55,530 nt of DNA from Thermomonas sp. GTDB taxonomy: Bacteria; Pseudomonadota; Gammaproteobacteria; Xanthomonadales; Xanthomonadaceae. The notes beneath the pieces were generated by a model, which saw only the letters and a program-made list of their open reading frames with translations, had not been told where the DNA came from and ran no database searches. Shown one piece after another: positions 45,254 to 54,561 of this stretch. The stretch covers positions 1 through 55,530 of the forward strand of contig NZ_JAMQHN010000149.1 of the NCBI RefSeq assembly GCF_025993755.1. The letters are read 5' to 3'. The position numbers and the translations under genes were made by a program. Within the stretch, counting starts at the first letter, position 1; every line of letters starts with the position of its first letter.

Positions 45254-45901
45254 ATGTCCGACGACGTCGCCTCCCTGCGCCCCGAGCTTGAATCCGGCCT
45301 GGCGCAACTTGCCCTCGCCCCGACGCTGGCCGCGCCGCTGCTCGACTACCTCGCGCTGCTCGCGCGCTGGAACGCGACCTACAACCTGACGGCGATCCGC
45401 GCCCCGCGCGAAATGCTGACCAAGCACCTGCTCGACTCGCTGGCGATCGCGCCGTTCCTGCGCGAGATCGCGACGCTTGCCGATCTCGGCACCGGGCCGG
45501 GGTTGCCGGGCATTCCGCTGGCGATCGCGCTGCCGTCGCTGCAGGTGACGCTGGTGGAGAGCAACGGCAAGAAGGCGCGCTTCCTGCGCGAGGCGGTGCG
45601 CCGGCTCGGCTTGCCCAACGCCGCCGTGTTCGAGGGCCGGATCGAAGCGCTCGCGCCGGCGCAACCGTTCGACGCCATCACCGCGCGCGCGCTGGCAACC
45701 CTGCCGCTGATCCTCGAACTGGGAGGCCACCTGCTCAAGCCCGAGGGGCGGTTGCTGGCGATGAAGGGCGCCGACTTCGAAACCGAAATCGCCACCCTGC
45801 CCGCGGACTGGCGCGTGCGTGCCATCCATCCGCTGCGGGTGCCGGGGCTGAATGGCCAGCGCCACCTGCTGGACATCGCCCGGGCCGGGCTTGCGGCATA
45901 A
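45254..45901 (+). CDS. rsmG: 16S rRNA (guanine527-N7)-methyltransferase
   Basis: The 215-residue enzyme methylates G527 of 16S rRNA. Motifs are [15 protein letters not shown], the SAM loop [32 protein letters not shown] and TARALATL. It heads the rsmG-parA-parB cluster usual near the replication origin; mnmG, the common upstream neighbour, is absent here. Confidence 0.95.
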   Translation: MSDDVASLRPELESGLAQLALAPTLAAPLLDYLALLARWNATYNLTAIRAPREMLTKHLLDSLAIAPFLREIATLADLGTGPGLPGIPLAIALPSLQVTLVESNGKKARFLREAVRRLGLPNAAVFEGRIEALAPAQPFDAITARALATLPLILELGGHLLKPEGRLLAMKGADFETEIATLPADWRVRAIHPLRVPGLNGQRHLLDIARAGLAA

Positions 45902-45955
45902 TCAGCGGTTCCCGCGCCGTTCCGGCTGCGGCCATCCCCCAGGAAACGCAGCCGC

Positions 45956-46750
45956 ATGGCCCGCATCATCGCCATCGCCAACCAGAAGGGCGGGGTCGGC
46001 AAGACCACCACCACCGTCAACCTCGCCGCGGCGCTGGCGCGCACGCCGCAGCGGGTGCTGCTGGTCGATCTCGATCCGCAGGGCAATGCCACCATGGGCA
46101 GCGGGATCGACAAGCGCGAACTCGACGCCTCGGCCACCGACGTCCTGCTGGGCGAAGTGCCGATCGCCAAGGCCATCGTCCACACCGAGGAAGGCTACGA
46201 CCTGCTGCCGGGCAATATCGACCTGACCGCCGCCGAGATCCAGCTGATGGACCTGGATCATCGCGAACTGCGGCTGAAGCACGCCCTGGAAATCTCCCGC
46301 AACAAGTACGACTTCATCCTCATCGACTGCCCGCCGGCGCTGTCGCTGCTGACGCTCAACGCGCTGACCGCCGCCGATTCGGTGCTGGTGCCGATGCAGT
46401 GCGAGTATTACGCGCTGGAGGGCCTGAGCGCGCTGCTGCAGACCATCGACGCGCTCAAGGGCCGGCTCAACCCCGGACTGGAGATTGAGGGCGTGCTGCG
46501 CACCATGTTCGACATCCGCAACAACCTGGCCAACGCGGTGTCGGCGGAATTGACCCGGCATTTCGGCGAGCTGGTGTTCCGCACCATCATCCCGCGCAAC
46601 GTGCGGCTGGCCGAAGCGCCCAGCCACGGGCGCAGCATCGTGAACTACGACAAGTCCAGCCGCGGCGGAATCGCGTATCTTGGGCTGGCAGGGGAAGTGT
46701 TGCGCCGCCAGCGCGAGCGCACGCAGGCAGCGAAGGAGAAGACGGCATGA
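45956..46750 (+). CDS. parA: Chromosome partitioning ATPase ParA
   Basis: The 264-residue Walker-type ATPase has the deviant Walker A KGGVGKTTTTVNLAAAL, LVDLDPQGNATMGSG and the DCPPALSLLTLNAL switch II. It forms gradients on the nucleoid to move ParB-parS complexes during segregation. The gene overlaps parB by four bases (ATGA). Confidence 0.97.
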   Translation: MARIIAIANQKGGVGKTTTTVNLAAALARTPQRVLLVDLDPQGNATMGSGIDKRELDASATDVLLGEVPIAKAIVHTEEGYDLLPGNIDLTAAEIQLMDLDHRELRLKHALEISRNKYDFILIDCPPALSLLTLNALTAADSVLVPMQCEYYALEGLSALLQTIDALKGRLNPGLEIEGVLRTMFDIRNNLANAVSAELTRHFGELVFRTIIPRNVRLAEAPSHGRSIVNYDKSSRGGIAYLGLAGEVLRRQRERTQAAKEKTA

Positions 46751-47682
46751 CGGCCGACACGGCGCAGGGCAAAGGCGCGGCGAAGAAGCGCGGACTCGGG
46801 CGCGGGCTGGAAGCGCTGCTGGGCGGCAAGATCGCCGCACCGGCGCTGGAAGCCCAGCCGGGCGATGCTCTGCGCACCCTGCCGGTGGACGCGATGGTGC
46901 CCGGCAAATACCAGCCGCGGCGCACGATGAACGACGCCAAGCTGGAAGAACTGACCGCCTCGATCAAGGCGCAGGGCGTGATCCAGCCCATCGTGGTGCG
47001 CGAGCGCGTCGGCTCTGACGGCAAGGGCAAGCGCACCTACGAGATCATCGCCGGCGAGCGCCGCTGGCGCGCCTCGCAGCGCGCCGGGCTGCGCGAAGTG
47101 CCGGCGGTGGTGCGCGAAGTCGACGACCGGACCGTGGTCGCGATCGCCCTGATCGAAAACATCCAGCGCGAAGACCTCAACCCGCTGGAAGAGGCGCAGG
47201 CGCTGCAGCGCCTGATCGACGAATTCGACCTCACCCACGCCGCCGCCGCCGAAACCGTGGGCCGTTCGCGCGCTGCGGTGAGCAACCTGCTGCGCCTGCT
47301 GGAACTGCCGGAAGCCGTGCGCACCCTGGTGCGCGAGGGCGCCATCGAAATGGGCCACGCCCGCGCCCTGCTGCCGTTGGCGGAACCCATGGCGGTGGCG
47401 CTGGCGAAACAGGCCGCTGCCGAAGGCTGGTCGGTGCGCCAGGTGGAATACCGCGTGCAGGAGCTGGCCGCCGGCAAGTTGCCGACGCCGCCGAAGAAGG
47501 CCGCGCCGAAATCGCGCGCGCCGCAGGCCGACATCGCCGCGCTCGAGCGCGAGCTGTCGGAAACGCTGGGCAGCAAGGTCAACGTCCTCAACGGGCGCGG
47601 CAACAGGGGCAAGCTGGTGATCCACTACGCCAGCCTCGACGCCCTCGACGGTGTGCTGGAGCGGCTGCGCCGGAATCGCTGA
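46747..47682 (+). CDS. parB: Chromosome partitioning protein ParB
   Basis: The 311-residue CTPase clamp binds parS and spreads along DNA. It has the N-terminal RGLGRGLEALLGG (ParA contact), IVVRERVGSDGKGKRTYEIIAGERRWRAS (CTP box region), ENIQREDLNPLEEAQAL, and the parS-binding helix-turn-helix GRSRAAVSNLLRLLELP. The C-terminal dimerisation domain is complete. I see no perfect parS in the window. Confidence 0.97.
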   Translation: MTADTAQGKGAAKKRGLGRGLEALLGGKIAAPALEAQPGDALRTLPVDAMVPGKYQPRRTMNDAKLEELTASIKAQGVIQPIVVRERVGSDGKGKRTYEIIAGERRWRASQRAGLREVPAVVREVDDRTVVAIALIENIQREDLNPLEEAQALQRLIDEFDLTHAAAAETVGRSRAAVSNLLRLLELPEAVRTLVREGAIEMGHARALLPLAEPMAVALAKQAAAEGWSVRQVEYRVQELAAGKLPTPPKKAAPKSRAPQADIAALERELSETLGSKVNVLNGRGNRGKLVIHYASLDALDGVLERLRRNR

Positions 47683-47686
47683 GAGC

Positions 47687-48418
47687 ATGAACGCGGACGT
47701 GCAGCTCGCGGTGGTGGTGCCGGTGTGCAACGAGGAAGGCAACGTCGCGCCGCTGGTTGCGGAGATTCTCGCCGCGCTGCGTGGGCGCATTGCCTTCGAG
47801 ATCGTCTACGTCGATGACGCCTCGCGCGACGCCACGCTCGCGCGGCTGCGCGAGTTGCAGGCCGTCACGCCGGAGCTGCGCGTCGTCCGTCACCTGGCCA
47901 ACGCCGGCCAGAGCACCGCCGTACGCAACGGCGTCAAGGCCGCGCGCGCGCCGTGGATCGCCACCCTCGACGGCGACGGCCAGAACGATCCGGCCGACAT
48001 CCCGAAGCTGCTCGAACAACGCGATGCCGCCGCGCCCGACGTGAAGCTGTTCGCCGGCTGGCGGGTGCACCGCCAGGACTCCGGCAGCAAGCGCTGGGCC
48101 TCGAAATGGGCCAACGCCATCCGCGCCCGGCTGCTGCGCGACGCCACCCCGGACACCGGCTGCGGCATCAAGCTGTTCGAGCGCGACGCCTTCCTCGACC
48201 TGCCGTATTTCGACCACATGCACCGCTATCTCCCGGCGCTGATGCAGCGCGCCGGCTGGCAGACCGTCAGCGTGCCGGTCAACCACCGCCATCGCACGTC
48301 CGGGGTTTCGAAATACAACAACCTCGGCCGCGCCCTCGTCGGCATTCGCGATCTGCTCGGAGTGTCGTGGCTGATCGCGCGCAACCGCGTCACCGCGACC
48401 GAGGAATTGGTGCCGTGA
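47687..48418 (+). CDS. Glycosyltransferase family 2, dolichyl/polyprenyl-phosphate mannose synthase-like
   Basis: The 243-residue GT-A enzyme has VVVPVCNEEGNVAPL, IVYVDDASRDATL and the DXD motif in TLDGDGQNDPADI. It lacks C-terminal membrane helices, as in soluble polyprenyl-phosphate sugar synthases. It would charge a lipid carrier with a sugar. Overlap of its stop with the next ATG (TGATG) couples it to a lipid A N-terminal-domain protein, a pair commonly seen with polyprenyl-sugar use. Confidence 0.88.
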   Translation: MNADVQLAVVVPVCNEEGNVAPLVAEILAALRGRIAFEIVYVDDASRDATLARLRELQAVTPELRVVRHLANAGQSTAVRNGVKAARAPWIATLDGDGQNDPADIPKLLEQRDAAAPDVKLFAGWRVHRQDSGSKRWASKWANAIRARLLRDATPDTGCGIKLFERDAFLDLPYFDHMHRYLPALMQRAGWQTVSVPVNHRHRTSGVSKYNNLGRALVGIRDLLGVSWLIARNRVTATEELVP

Positions 48419-48762
48419 TGCTCGCGCCGCCCGGCATCATGGATGCGCCGATCGCCGTGCTGGCCTGGACCGGCATCCACATGACGCCGTGGAAGCTGAT
48501 CGGCCTGACCGGAGCGCTGATGTTCGGCAGCCGCTGGCTGGTGCAGTTCCTCGCCAGCCGGCGCCACGGCAAGCCGGTGATCCCGCGCCTGTTCTGGTAC
48601 ATGAGCATCGTCGGCAGCCTGATGACGCTGGCCTACTTCGTGTTCGGCAAGAACGACGCGGTGGGCATCCTGCAGAACCTGTTCCCGGCGTTCACCGCCG
48701 CCTACAGCCTGTATCTGGACATCCGCCACCGCGGCTGGAACGGCGAGCGCGCCGGCTATTGA
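48418..48762 (+). CDS. Lipid A biosynthesis N-terminal domain (LAB_N) membrane protein
   Basis: The 114-residue protein has three membrane helices and the LAB_N signature GALMFGSRWLVQFLASRRHGKPVIPRLFWYMSIVG (split) and NLFPAFTAAYSLYL. This small domain is fused to LpxB in some bacteria and stands alone next to polyprenyl-phosphate sugar synthases in others, where it may translocate or present the lipid-linked sugar. It is coupled to the upstream GT2 gene. Confidence 0.9.
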   Translation: MLAPPGIMDAPIAVLAWTGIHMTPWKLIGLTGALMFGSRWLVQFLASRRHGKPVIPRLFWYMSIVGSLMTLAYFVFGKNDAVGILQNLFPAFTAAYSLYLDIRHRGWNGERAGY

Positions 48763-48811
48763 CCGGCGCCGCGGTGCTACGCTCCGCCTGCCTCGTACCC
48801 GGAGCGTTTTC

Positions 48812-50602
48812 GTGAAACTCCTGTTTGCCGCGGGCCTGCTCGCGCTTGTGCTGTCGCCCGCCGCCGCTCCCGCCTGGACGCCACCGCCCATGCCCACCCC
48901 CGATGCCGCAACAGACAGCGCCGATGCCGCTTTCCGCGCGATCTACGAAGACGAGTGGGCGTGGCGGCGCGCCCAGCCCGTCGACTGGGGCGAAGACAGC
49001 GACGACAGCCTCGGAACGATGGATCGGCAGCTGCGCGACGTCGGCCCGCAGGCGCAGGCGGCGCGGCTGGCCTATCTGCAAGGCGTGCTGACCCGGCTCG
49101 ACGGCATCGATCCGCGCACGCTGTCCCCGGCGCAGCAGGTCAACTACGCGGTCTATCGCCCGCAGATCGAACACAAGGTCGCCGCGCTGCGCTTCCGCGA
49201 CTACGAAATGCCGTTCAATTCCGACAGCGCGTTCTGGTCCAACCTCGATTACATGGCCGACGTCGCGCTGCCCGACGCCGACGCCTATCGTGCCTATGCC
49301 TCCCGCCTGCGCGACGTGCCACGCCATTTCGAGCAGCAGATCGCCAACATGCGCGCCGGCCTGGCGCGCGGCTTCTCGGTGCCGCGCGTGGTGCTGGCCG
49401 GACGCGACGGCTCGATCGCGATGACCGCCGAGCTGACCGATCCGGAAGCCTCCGCGCTGTGGGCACCGTACAAGACGATGCCCGCCACCATCCCGGCCGC
49501 CGAGCAGGAAGCCCTGCGCGCCGAGGGCCGCGCCGCGATCCGCGATGCGGTGATCCCCGCCTACAAGACCCTGCTGCGCTTCTTCCGCGATGAGTACGTC
49601 CCCCATGCGCGCACCACCCTGGCGGCCGAAGCGATGCCCGACGGCGTGGCCTGGTACCGCGAGCAGATCCGCGCCTACACCACCCTCGACCTGACGCCGG
49701 ACGAGATCCACGCCATCGGCCTGCGCGAAGTGGCCGCCACCCGCGCCGAGATGGACGCCATCATCGAAAGGCTCGACTTCCAGGGCCGTTCACCGCAGAC
49801 ACGCTTCGCCGACTTCCTGCACTTCCTGCGCACCGACCCGCAGTTCTACGCCAAGACGCCGCAGGAACTACTCGACCGCGCGGCGTGGATCAGCAAGCGG
49901 GTCGATGGCGAGATCGGCAAGATCATCGGCACCCTGCCGCGCGGGCGCTTCACCATCAAGCCGGTGCCGCCGGCCATCGCCCCGTACTGGACCGCCGGCC
50001 GCGGCGGCGCCGACACCTACTGGGTCAACACCTGGGACCTGCCCAGCCGCCCGCTCTACAACCTGCCGGCGCTGACCCTGCACGAGTCCGCCCCCGGTCA
50101 TTCTCTGCAGCAGTCGCTGGTGCTGGAACAGGGCGCGCTGCCGGGCTTTCGCAAGGAGTACATCAGCGCCTACGGCGAGGGCTGGGGCCTGTACAGCGAA
50201 TGGCTGGGCAAGGAAATGGAGGTCTACGAGACCCCGTACGAGGAATTCGGCTACCTGACCTACTCGATGTGGCGCGCCTGCCGGCTGGTGATCGACACCG
50301 GCCTCCACCACATGGGCTGGACTAGGCAGCAGGCGATCGACTACCTGAAAGGCAATACCGCGCTGTCCGAACACGAAGTCGAAACCGAAGTCGACCGCTA
50401 CATCAGCTGGCCCGGGCAGGCCCTGTCCTACAAGCTCGGCGAGCTGACCCTGCGCCGCCTGCGCCGCGAGGCCGAAGCCGCGCTAGGCCCGAAGTTCGAC
50501 GTCCGCGCCTTCCACGACGTCGTGCTGGCGCAAGGCTCGGTGCCCCTGCCGGTGCTGGAGGCGCAGGTGCGGGCGTGGGTGACGGCACAGCAGGCGAAAT
50601 GA
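48812..50602 (+). CDS. DUF885 family putative exported metallopeptidase-like protein
   Basis: The 596-residue protein has a signal peptide (LLFAAGLLALVLSPAAAPA) and the DUF885 catalytic-type motif TLHESAPGHSLQQSL, with downstream EGWGLYSEWLG and a late metal-side Glu region. DUF885 proteins are related to gluzincin peptidases and likely cleave small peptides in the periplasm. The start is the GTG at 48812 with GGAG upstream. It is probably independent of the GT2 pair. Confidence 0.9.
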   Translation: MKLLFAAGLLALVLSPAAAPAWTPPPMPTPDAATDSADAAFRAIYEDEWAWRRAQPVDWGEDSDDSLGTMDRQLRDVGPQAQAARLAYLQGVLTRLDGIDPRTLSPAQQVNYAVYRPQIEHKVAALRFRDYEMPFNSDSAFWSNLDYMADVALPDADAYRAYASRLRDVPRHFEQQIANMRAGLARGFSVPRVVLAGRDGSIAMTAELTDPEASALWAPYKTMPATIPAAEQEALRAEGRAAIRDAVIPAYKTLLRFFRDEYVPHARTTLAAEAMPDGVAWYREQIRAYTTLDLTPDEIHAIGLREVAATRAEMDAIIERLDFQGRSPQTRFADFLHFLRTDPQFYAKTPQELLDRAAWISKRVDGEIGKIIGTLPRGRFTIKPVPPAIAPYWTAGRGGADTYWVNTWDLPSRPLYNLPALTLHESAPGHSLQQSLVLEQGALPGFRKEYISAYGEGWGLYSEWLGKEMEVYETPYEEFGYLTYSMWRACRLVIDTGLHHMGWTRQQAIDYLKGNTALSEHEVETEVDRYISWPGQALSYKLGELTLRRLRREAEAALGPKFDVRAFHDVVLAQGSVPLPVLEAQVRAWVTAQQAK

Positions 50603-50621
50603 CGGTTCCCGGGGAAGAGCG

Positions 50622-51356
50622 ATGAACAAACGCGTGCTGCCAGGTTTCCTGCTGCTGCTGGTCGTCTATCAGGCATCGGAAGGCCTGCAAACCGTGTTCG
50701 CGCCCGGCAACCCGCTGGGGCCGGCGTTGATGCTACTGGCGTTGCTGCTGGCATGGCCGGTCGGGCGCTGGATCGACGGCAGCGGCTTTCACGCGTTCGG
50801 GCTGGTGCGCGCGCGCTGGCCTGGCCTGCTGGTCGGCGGACTGGCGCTTGCGATCCTGGCGAAATTCGCCGCGGAAGCCGTGACGCTGGGGTTGGGCATC
50901 GAACGCCTCGTCCCGATGGAGGCGCTTCCACTGTCGGCACTGGGCCTGCTGGCTCTGACCACCTTCATTCCGTCGCTGGCCGAGGACATCCTCACCCGCG
51001 GGTTTCTGTTGCACTTCACCCCGAAGCCACTGGGTTTCTGGGCCTACGTGCTGGCCTCGGCACTGCTCTATACCGCCAACCACATGTGGCGCTTCGACTG
51101 GGGCCTGACCGAACAGCTGCGCCTGTTCTGCCTCGGCCTGGCCTATGCCGCCGCAGCCTACCGCTTCCGCTCGCTGTGGGCCGCCGTGGGCCTGCACTGG
51201 GGCTGGAACTTCGCCGGTTCGGCGCTCTCGCAAGCCTGGCCCGGCCCGGTCGACGATGTCGCCGCCGGACGCCTTGCGTCCGCCGCCGTGCATCTGGTGA
51301 TTTTCGCCGTGATCGTGGGCTGGGTGCGGAACAGGAATACCGAGGGCAACGGCTGA
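50622..51356 (+). CDS. CPBP family intramembrane protease-like protein
   Basis: The 244-residue protein has about seven membrane helices and the three CPBP (Abi/Rce1) motifs in order: AEDILTRGF for the usual EExxx[10 protein letters not shown] for FxxxH, and GLHWGWN for HxxxN. The first acidic position is kept as Glu-Asp rather than Glu-Glu, so catalysis is plausible but not certain. Substrates are unknown. It follows the DUF885 gene by 19 bases. Confidence 0.88.
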   Translation: MNKRVLPGFLLLLVVYQASEGLQTVFAPGNPLGPALMLLALLLAWPVGRWIDGSGFHAFGLVRARWPGLLVGGLALAILAKFAAEAVTLGLGIERLVPMEALPLSALGLLALTTFIPSLAEDILTRGFLLHFTPKPLGFWAYVLASALLYTANHMWRFDWGLTEQLRLFCLGLAYAAAAYRFRSLWAAVGLHWGWNFAGSALSQAWPGPVDDVAAGRLASAAVHLVIFAVIVGWVRNRNTEGNG

Positions 51357-51395
51357 GGGGCTTCCGGCGGCTGACCCGCGGCCGGTGCCAACTTT

Positions 51396-51424
51396 TTGCA
51401 TTGCAAGGAAAATTCATCCATAAT
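51396..51424 (+). promoter_or_regulatory. Sigma-70 promoter of rpmB-rpmG
   Basis: TTGCAT and CATAAT are separated by 17 bases. The transcript would have about 92 untranslated bases before rpmB, which is rich in small hairpins. The spacing and hexamers are good. Confidence 0.65.
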
Positions 51425-51523
51425 GCGCGGCTCGCTGCTTCCTGCAGCGCCTTCCCGCTGTCGTCAGCGGGGCCGCCGTCACCCGGGCTACGGGCGACAA
51501 CCACACACCAATCGAGGTGCCCA

Positions 51524-51760
51524 GTGTCCAAAGTCTGCCAAGTCACCGGCAAGCGCACGACGACCGGCAACAACGTCTCGCATTCCAATCGCAAGACGCG
51601 TCGTCGCTTCCAGCCCAACCTCCACGAGCGCCGTTTCTGGGTCGCCTCGGAGAACCGTTGGGTCAAGCTCCGTGTTTCCAATGCCGCGCTGCGCACCATC
51701 GACAAGAACGGCATCGACGCCGTCCTCGCCGACCTGCGCAAGCAGGGCGAGAAGGTCTGA
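51524..51760 (+). CDS. rpmB: 50S ribosomal protein L28
   Basis: The 78-residue protein [33 protein letters not shown] is L28. The start is a GTG at 51524 after GAGGT. The Cys in the first zinc-knuckle position is single, so it is probably zinc-free. It is followed by rpmG 13 bases later. Confidence 0.97.
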   Translation: MSKVCQVTGKRTTTGNNVSHSNRKTRRRFQPNLHERRFWVASENRWVKLRVSNAALRTIDKNGIDAVLADLRKQGEKV

Positions 51761-51773
51761 GGAGGACTGAATC

Positions 51774-51938
51774 ATGGCCAGCAAGCGCGACAAGATCCGT
51801 CTGATTTCCTCGGCCGGCACCGGGCATTTCTACACGACCGACAAGAACAAGAAGAACACCCCGAACAAGATGGAGGTCAGCAAGTACGACCCCGTCGTTC
51901 GCAAGCACGTGATGTACAAGGAAGGCAAGATCAAGTGA
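51774..51938 (+). CDS. rpmG: 50S ribosomal protein L33
   Basis: The 54-residue protein [22 protein letters not shown]...VMYKEGKIK is L33 of the zinc-free type (no CxxC pairs). GAGGA precedes the ATG. The rpmB-rpmG order is usual, and the operon ends at a strong hairpin at 52013-52036. Confidence 0.97.
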   Translation: MASKRDKIRLISSAGTGHFYTTDKNKKNTPNKMEVSKYDPVVRKHVMYKEGKIK

Positions 51939-52012
51939 TGCGATGGCGCCGCGCCCCGTGCGCGGTTCGCCGGCTCATCCCGATCCCGTCATCCCGATTC
52001 CGCCTTTCCCCG

Positions 52013-52036
52013 AAAGCCCGCAGCAATGCGGGCTTT
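52013..52036 (+). terminator. Terminator of rpmB-rpmG
   Basis: AAAGCCCGCA and TGCGGGCTTT form a perfect 10-bp stem with loop GCAA, followed by TTGCTTTG. Because the stem opens with AAAG it may also stop uppP transcripts from the other side. Confidence 0.78.
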
Positions 52037-52066
52037 TGCTTTGTGTTTGCGCCGGTTCCCCCCGAA

Positions 52067-52930
52067 TCACGAGCCCGACGGCAACCACAGCAACAGGGCC
52101 AGCCCGAAGGCGATGCGATAGACCGCAAACCAGGTGAAGCGGTGGCTCTGGATGTAGCGCAGCAGCCACTTCACGGCAACGAACGCGGTTGCCAGCGCGG
52201 CGGCGAAGGCCACGCCCAGCGCGGCCCAGTCCTCGTTGCCGATCTGGCCATGACGGGCCAGCGACAGCAGCTCATAGCCGGTGGCGGCGAACATGGTGGG
52301 GATGCCGACGAGGAAGGCGAATTCGGTGGCGGCGACCCGGCTGGTGGTGCCCGCCAGCAGGGCGATGAAGATGGTGGTCGCGCTGCGCGAGGTGCCGGGA
52401 AAGACGCCGGCCACGACCTGCGCGATGCCGACCAGGATCGCGATGGTCCAGCTCACGGCAGTGCGCTCGCCGTCGCGCGCCGCGCGTCGCGCCGCGAGGT
52501 ATTCCGCCGCGATCATCCACAGCGCACCGATCACCAGCGCCCACGCCACCGGGCGTATTTGATCGGGCAGTTCCCAGCCCAGCTTCTTCACCAGCAGGCC
52601 GAGCACGGCGGTGGTCAGGAACGCGGCGATCAGCTTCCACGCATAGCCGCGTGCCGATGCCGGACTGGCGTCGGCAGCACGCGCGTCCGCAGCCGCAGCC
52701 TCCGGCGCCGGGCCGCGCCCGAGGAAGGCCAGCAGCATCGTCCACAGCCGCACGCGGTAAATCAGCACCACCGCCACGATCGCGCCAGCCTGGATGGCGA
52801 TGTTGAACAGTTCGCTGCGCGCGCCCAGCCAGCGTTCGGCGATCAGCAGATGCCCGGTGCTGGAGATCGGCAGGAATTCGGTGATGCCTTCGATGATGCC
52901 CAGCAGTAGCGCGGCGAGGAGATCGTTCAT
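52067..52930 (-). CDS. uppP: Undecaprenyl-diphosphate phosphatase
   Basis: The 287-residue integral membrane enzyme (BacA/UppP) recycles undecaprenyl diphosphate to the lipid carrier of cell-wall and lipopolysaccharide synthesis. Both active motifs are present, [15 protein letters not shown] and [10 protein letters not shown]. About eight helices are visible. A short Ala-rich loop (about residues 75-92) is longer than in E. coli. It is divergent from glnA across a 200-base control region. Confidence 0.96.
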   Translation of the reverse strand: MNDLLAALLLGIIEGITEFLPISSTGHLLIAERWLGARSELFNIAIQAGAIVAVVLIYRVRLWTMLLAFLGRGPAPEAAAADARAADASPASARGYAWKLIAAFLTTAVLGLLVKKLGWELPDQIRPVAWALVIGALWMIAAEYLAARRAARDGERTAVSWTIAILVGIAQVVAGVFPGTSRSATTIFIALLAGTTSRVAATEFAFLVGIPTMFAATGYELLSLARHGQIGNEDWAALGVAFAAALATAFVAVKWLLRYIQSHRFTWFAVYRIAFGLALLLWLPSGS

Positions 52931-52980
52931 TCAGGGGACCGGGACCGGAAGGCGCAGACGCAAGATTACCTGATTCCGCA

Positions 52981-52997
52981 TGCACAATATATGTGCA
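52981..52997. promoter_or_regulatory. NtrC-type binding site 1 upstream of glnA
   Basis: TGCACAATATATGTGCA is a perfect 17-base palindrome matching the NtrC consensus TGCACC-N5-GGTGCA at ten of twelve positions. Its centre lies about 117 bases before the predicted transcription start. Confidence 0.75.
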
Positions 52998-53011
52998 TTT
53001 AATAATGAAAT

Positions 53012-53028
53012 CGCGCATTTTCAGTGCA
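53012..53028. promoter_or_regulatory. NtrC-type binding site 2 upstream of glnA
   Basis: CGCGCATTTTCAGTGCA is a weaker match to the NtrC consensus, eight of twelve positions. Its centre is 31 bases from the first site, about three helical turns, which resembles the pair of enhancers at E. coli glnA. Confidence 0.5.
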
Positions 53029-53078
53029 TTTTTAAAATCACTTGACAGTTTTCTTGTTGTAAATCAGCCAGGTGGAAT

Positions 53079-53096
53079 TTGGCATGGAAGATGCTT
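53079..53096 (+). promoter_or_regulatory. Sigma-54 promoter of glnA
   Basis: TTGGCATGGAAGATGCTT carries the GG and GC doublets of the -24/-12 promoter separated by exactly ten bases. The predicted start is near 53106, giving a leader of about 25 bases. Together with the two upstream palindromes it makes a complete nitrogen-controlled promoter. Confidence 0.75.
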
Positions 53097-53130
53097 TGAA
53101 TTCTCCGCCTACCCAGCCAGAGCCCCGCCC

Positions 53131-54540
53131 ATGTCCCTCGACCACATCGAATCCCTGCTCAAGACCCACAAGATCGAATTCGTCGATCTGCGTTTTGCCG
53201 ACATGCGCGGCGTGCAGCACCACGTCACCTTCCCGGCCTCGATCGTCGACGCCAGCCTGTTCGAGGACGGACGGATGTTCGACGGCAGTTCGATCGGGGG
53301 CTGGCGCGGCATCCAGAACTCGGACATGGTGCTGTTGCCGGACGCCTCCACCGCCTATGTCGACCCGTTCACCGCCGATCCCACGCTGGTGCTGGTGTGC
53401 GACATCCTGGACCCGGCCACCATGCAGGCCTACACCCGCGATCCGCGCGGCGTGGCGCGCCGCGCCGAGGCCTTCCTGAAATCCAGCGGGATCGCCGAGC
53501 AGGCCTTCTTCGGCCCGGAGCCGGAGTTCTTCATCTTCGACTCGGTGCGTTTCGCCAACGAGATGGGGCACACCTTCTTCCAGATCGATTCGGAGGAGGC
53601 GCACTGGAATTCGGCGCGCGAATACGCCGGCGGCAACAGCGGCTACCGTCCGATGGTCAAGGGCGGTTATTTCCCGGTGGCGCCGCTGGATTCGCTGCAC
53701 GACTTGCGCGCCGAGATGTGCAAGACGCTGGAAAAAGTCGGCATCGAAGTGGAGGTCCACCACCATGAAGTCGCCAACGCCGGCCAGTGCGAGATCGGCA
53801 CCCGCTTCGACACGCTGGTGAAGAAGGCCGACGACCTGCTGACGATGAAATACGTCATCAAGAACGTGGCCCACCGCAACGGCAAGACCGCCACCTTCAT
53901 GCCCAAACCCATCGTCGGCGACAACGGCAGCGGCATGCACGTCCACCAGTCGCTGGCCAAGGGCGGCGTCAACCTGTTCTCCGGCGACGGCTACGGCGGC
54001 CTGTCGCAGACCGCACTGTGGTACATCGGCGGCATCTTCAAGCACGCGCGCGCGATCAACGCCTTCGCCAACGCCACCACCAACAGCTACAAGCGGCTGG
54101 TGCCGGGTTTCGAAGCGCCGGTGATGCTGGCGTATTCGGCGAGCAACCGCTCCGCGTCCTGCCGCATTCCCTACGTCTCCAACCCGAAGGCACGGCGCAT
54201 CGAGATGCGTTTCCCCGATCCGATGAACAGCGGCTACCTGACCTTCGCCGCCTTGCTGATGGCGGGACTGGACGGCATCAAGAACCGGATCGATCCGGGC
54301 GAGGCCAGCGACAAGGATCTCTACGACCTGCCTCCCGAGGAGGAGAAGAACTTCCCGACGGTCTGCCACTCGCTGGACCAGGCGCTGGAGGCGCTCGACG
54401 CCGACCGCGATTTCCTCAAGGCCGGCGGCGTGTTCACCGACGATTTCATCGACGCCTACATCGGGCTGAAGATGAAGGAGGTGACGGCGTTCCGCGCCGC
54501 GACGCATCCGCTCGAATACCAGCTGTACTACACGATCTGA
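53131..54540 (+). CDS. glnA: Type I glutamine synthetase
   Basis: The 469-residue enzyme makes glutamine from glutamate and ammonia. Signatures include [31 protein letters not shown] and RIEMRFPDP. The adenylylation tyrosine is Tyr398 in DLYDLPPEE, one position after E. coli Tyr397 numbering because Met1 is counted. The modifying enzyme GlnE is encoded at 33895-36675. The length equals the E. coli enzyme. Its promoter region shows sigma-54 and NtrC elements, so it is both transcriptionally and covalently controlled by nitrogen. Confidence 0.98.
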   Translation: MSLDHIESLLKTHKIEFVDLRFADMRGVQHHVTFPASIVDASLFEDGRMFDGSSIGGWRGIQNSDMVLLPDASTAYVDPFTADPTLVLVCDILDPATMQAYTRDPRGVARRAEAFLKSSGIAEQAFFGPEPEFFIFDSVRFANEMGHTFFQIDSEEAHWNSAREYAGGNSGYRPMVKGGYFPVAPLDSLHDLRAEMCKTLEKVGIEVEVHHHEVANAGQCEIGTRFDTLVKKADDLLTMKYVIKNVAHRNGKTATFMPKPIVGDNGSGMHVHQSLAKGGVNLFSGDGYGGLSQTALWYIGGIFKHARAINAFANATTNSYKRLVPGFEAPVMLAYSASNRSASCRIPYVSNPKARRIEMRFPDPMNSGYLTFAALLMAGLDGIKNRIDPGEASDKDLYDLPPEEEKNFPTVCHSLDQALEALDADRDFLKAGGVFTDDFIDAYIGLKMKEVTAFRAATHPLEYQLYYTI

Positions 54541-54561
54541 GGATGTCGGTTTCGCCCTTCG

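Noticed and set aside
45902..47682. parS site near parAB
   Set aside because: I looked for TGTTTCACGTGAAACA-like or TGTTCCACGTGGAACA-like sequences and found none in the window.
53042..53047. TTGACA as a second, sigma-70 promoter of glnA
   Set aside because: The -35 is perfect but no acceptable -10 lies at 15-19 bases; the sigma-54 element is the better explanation.
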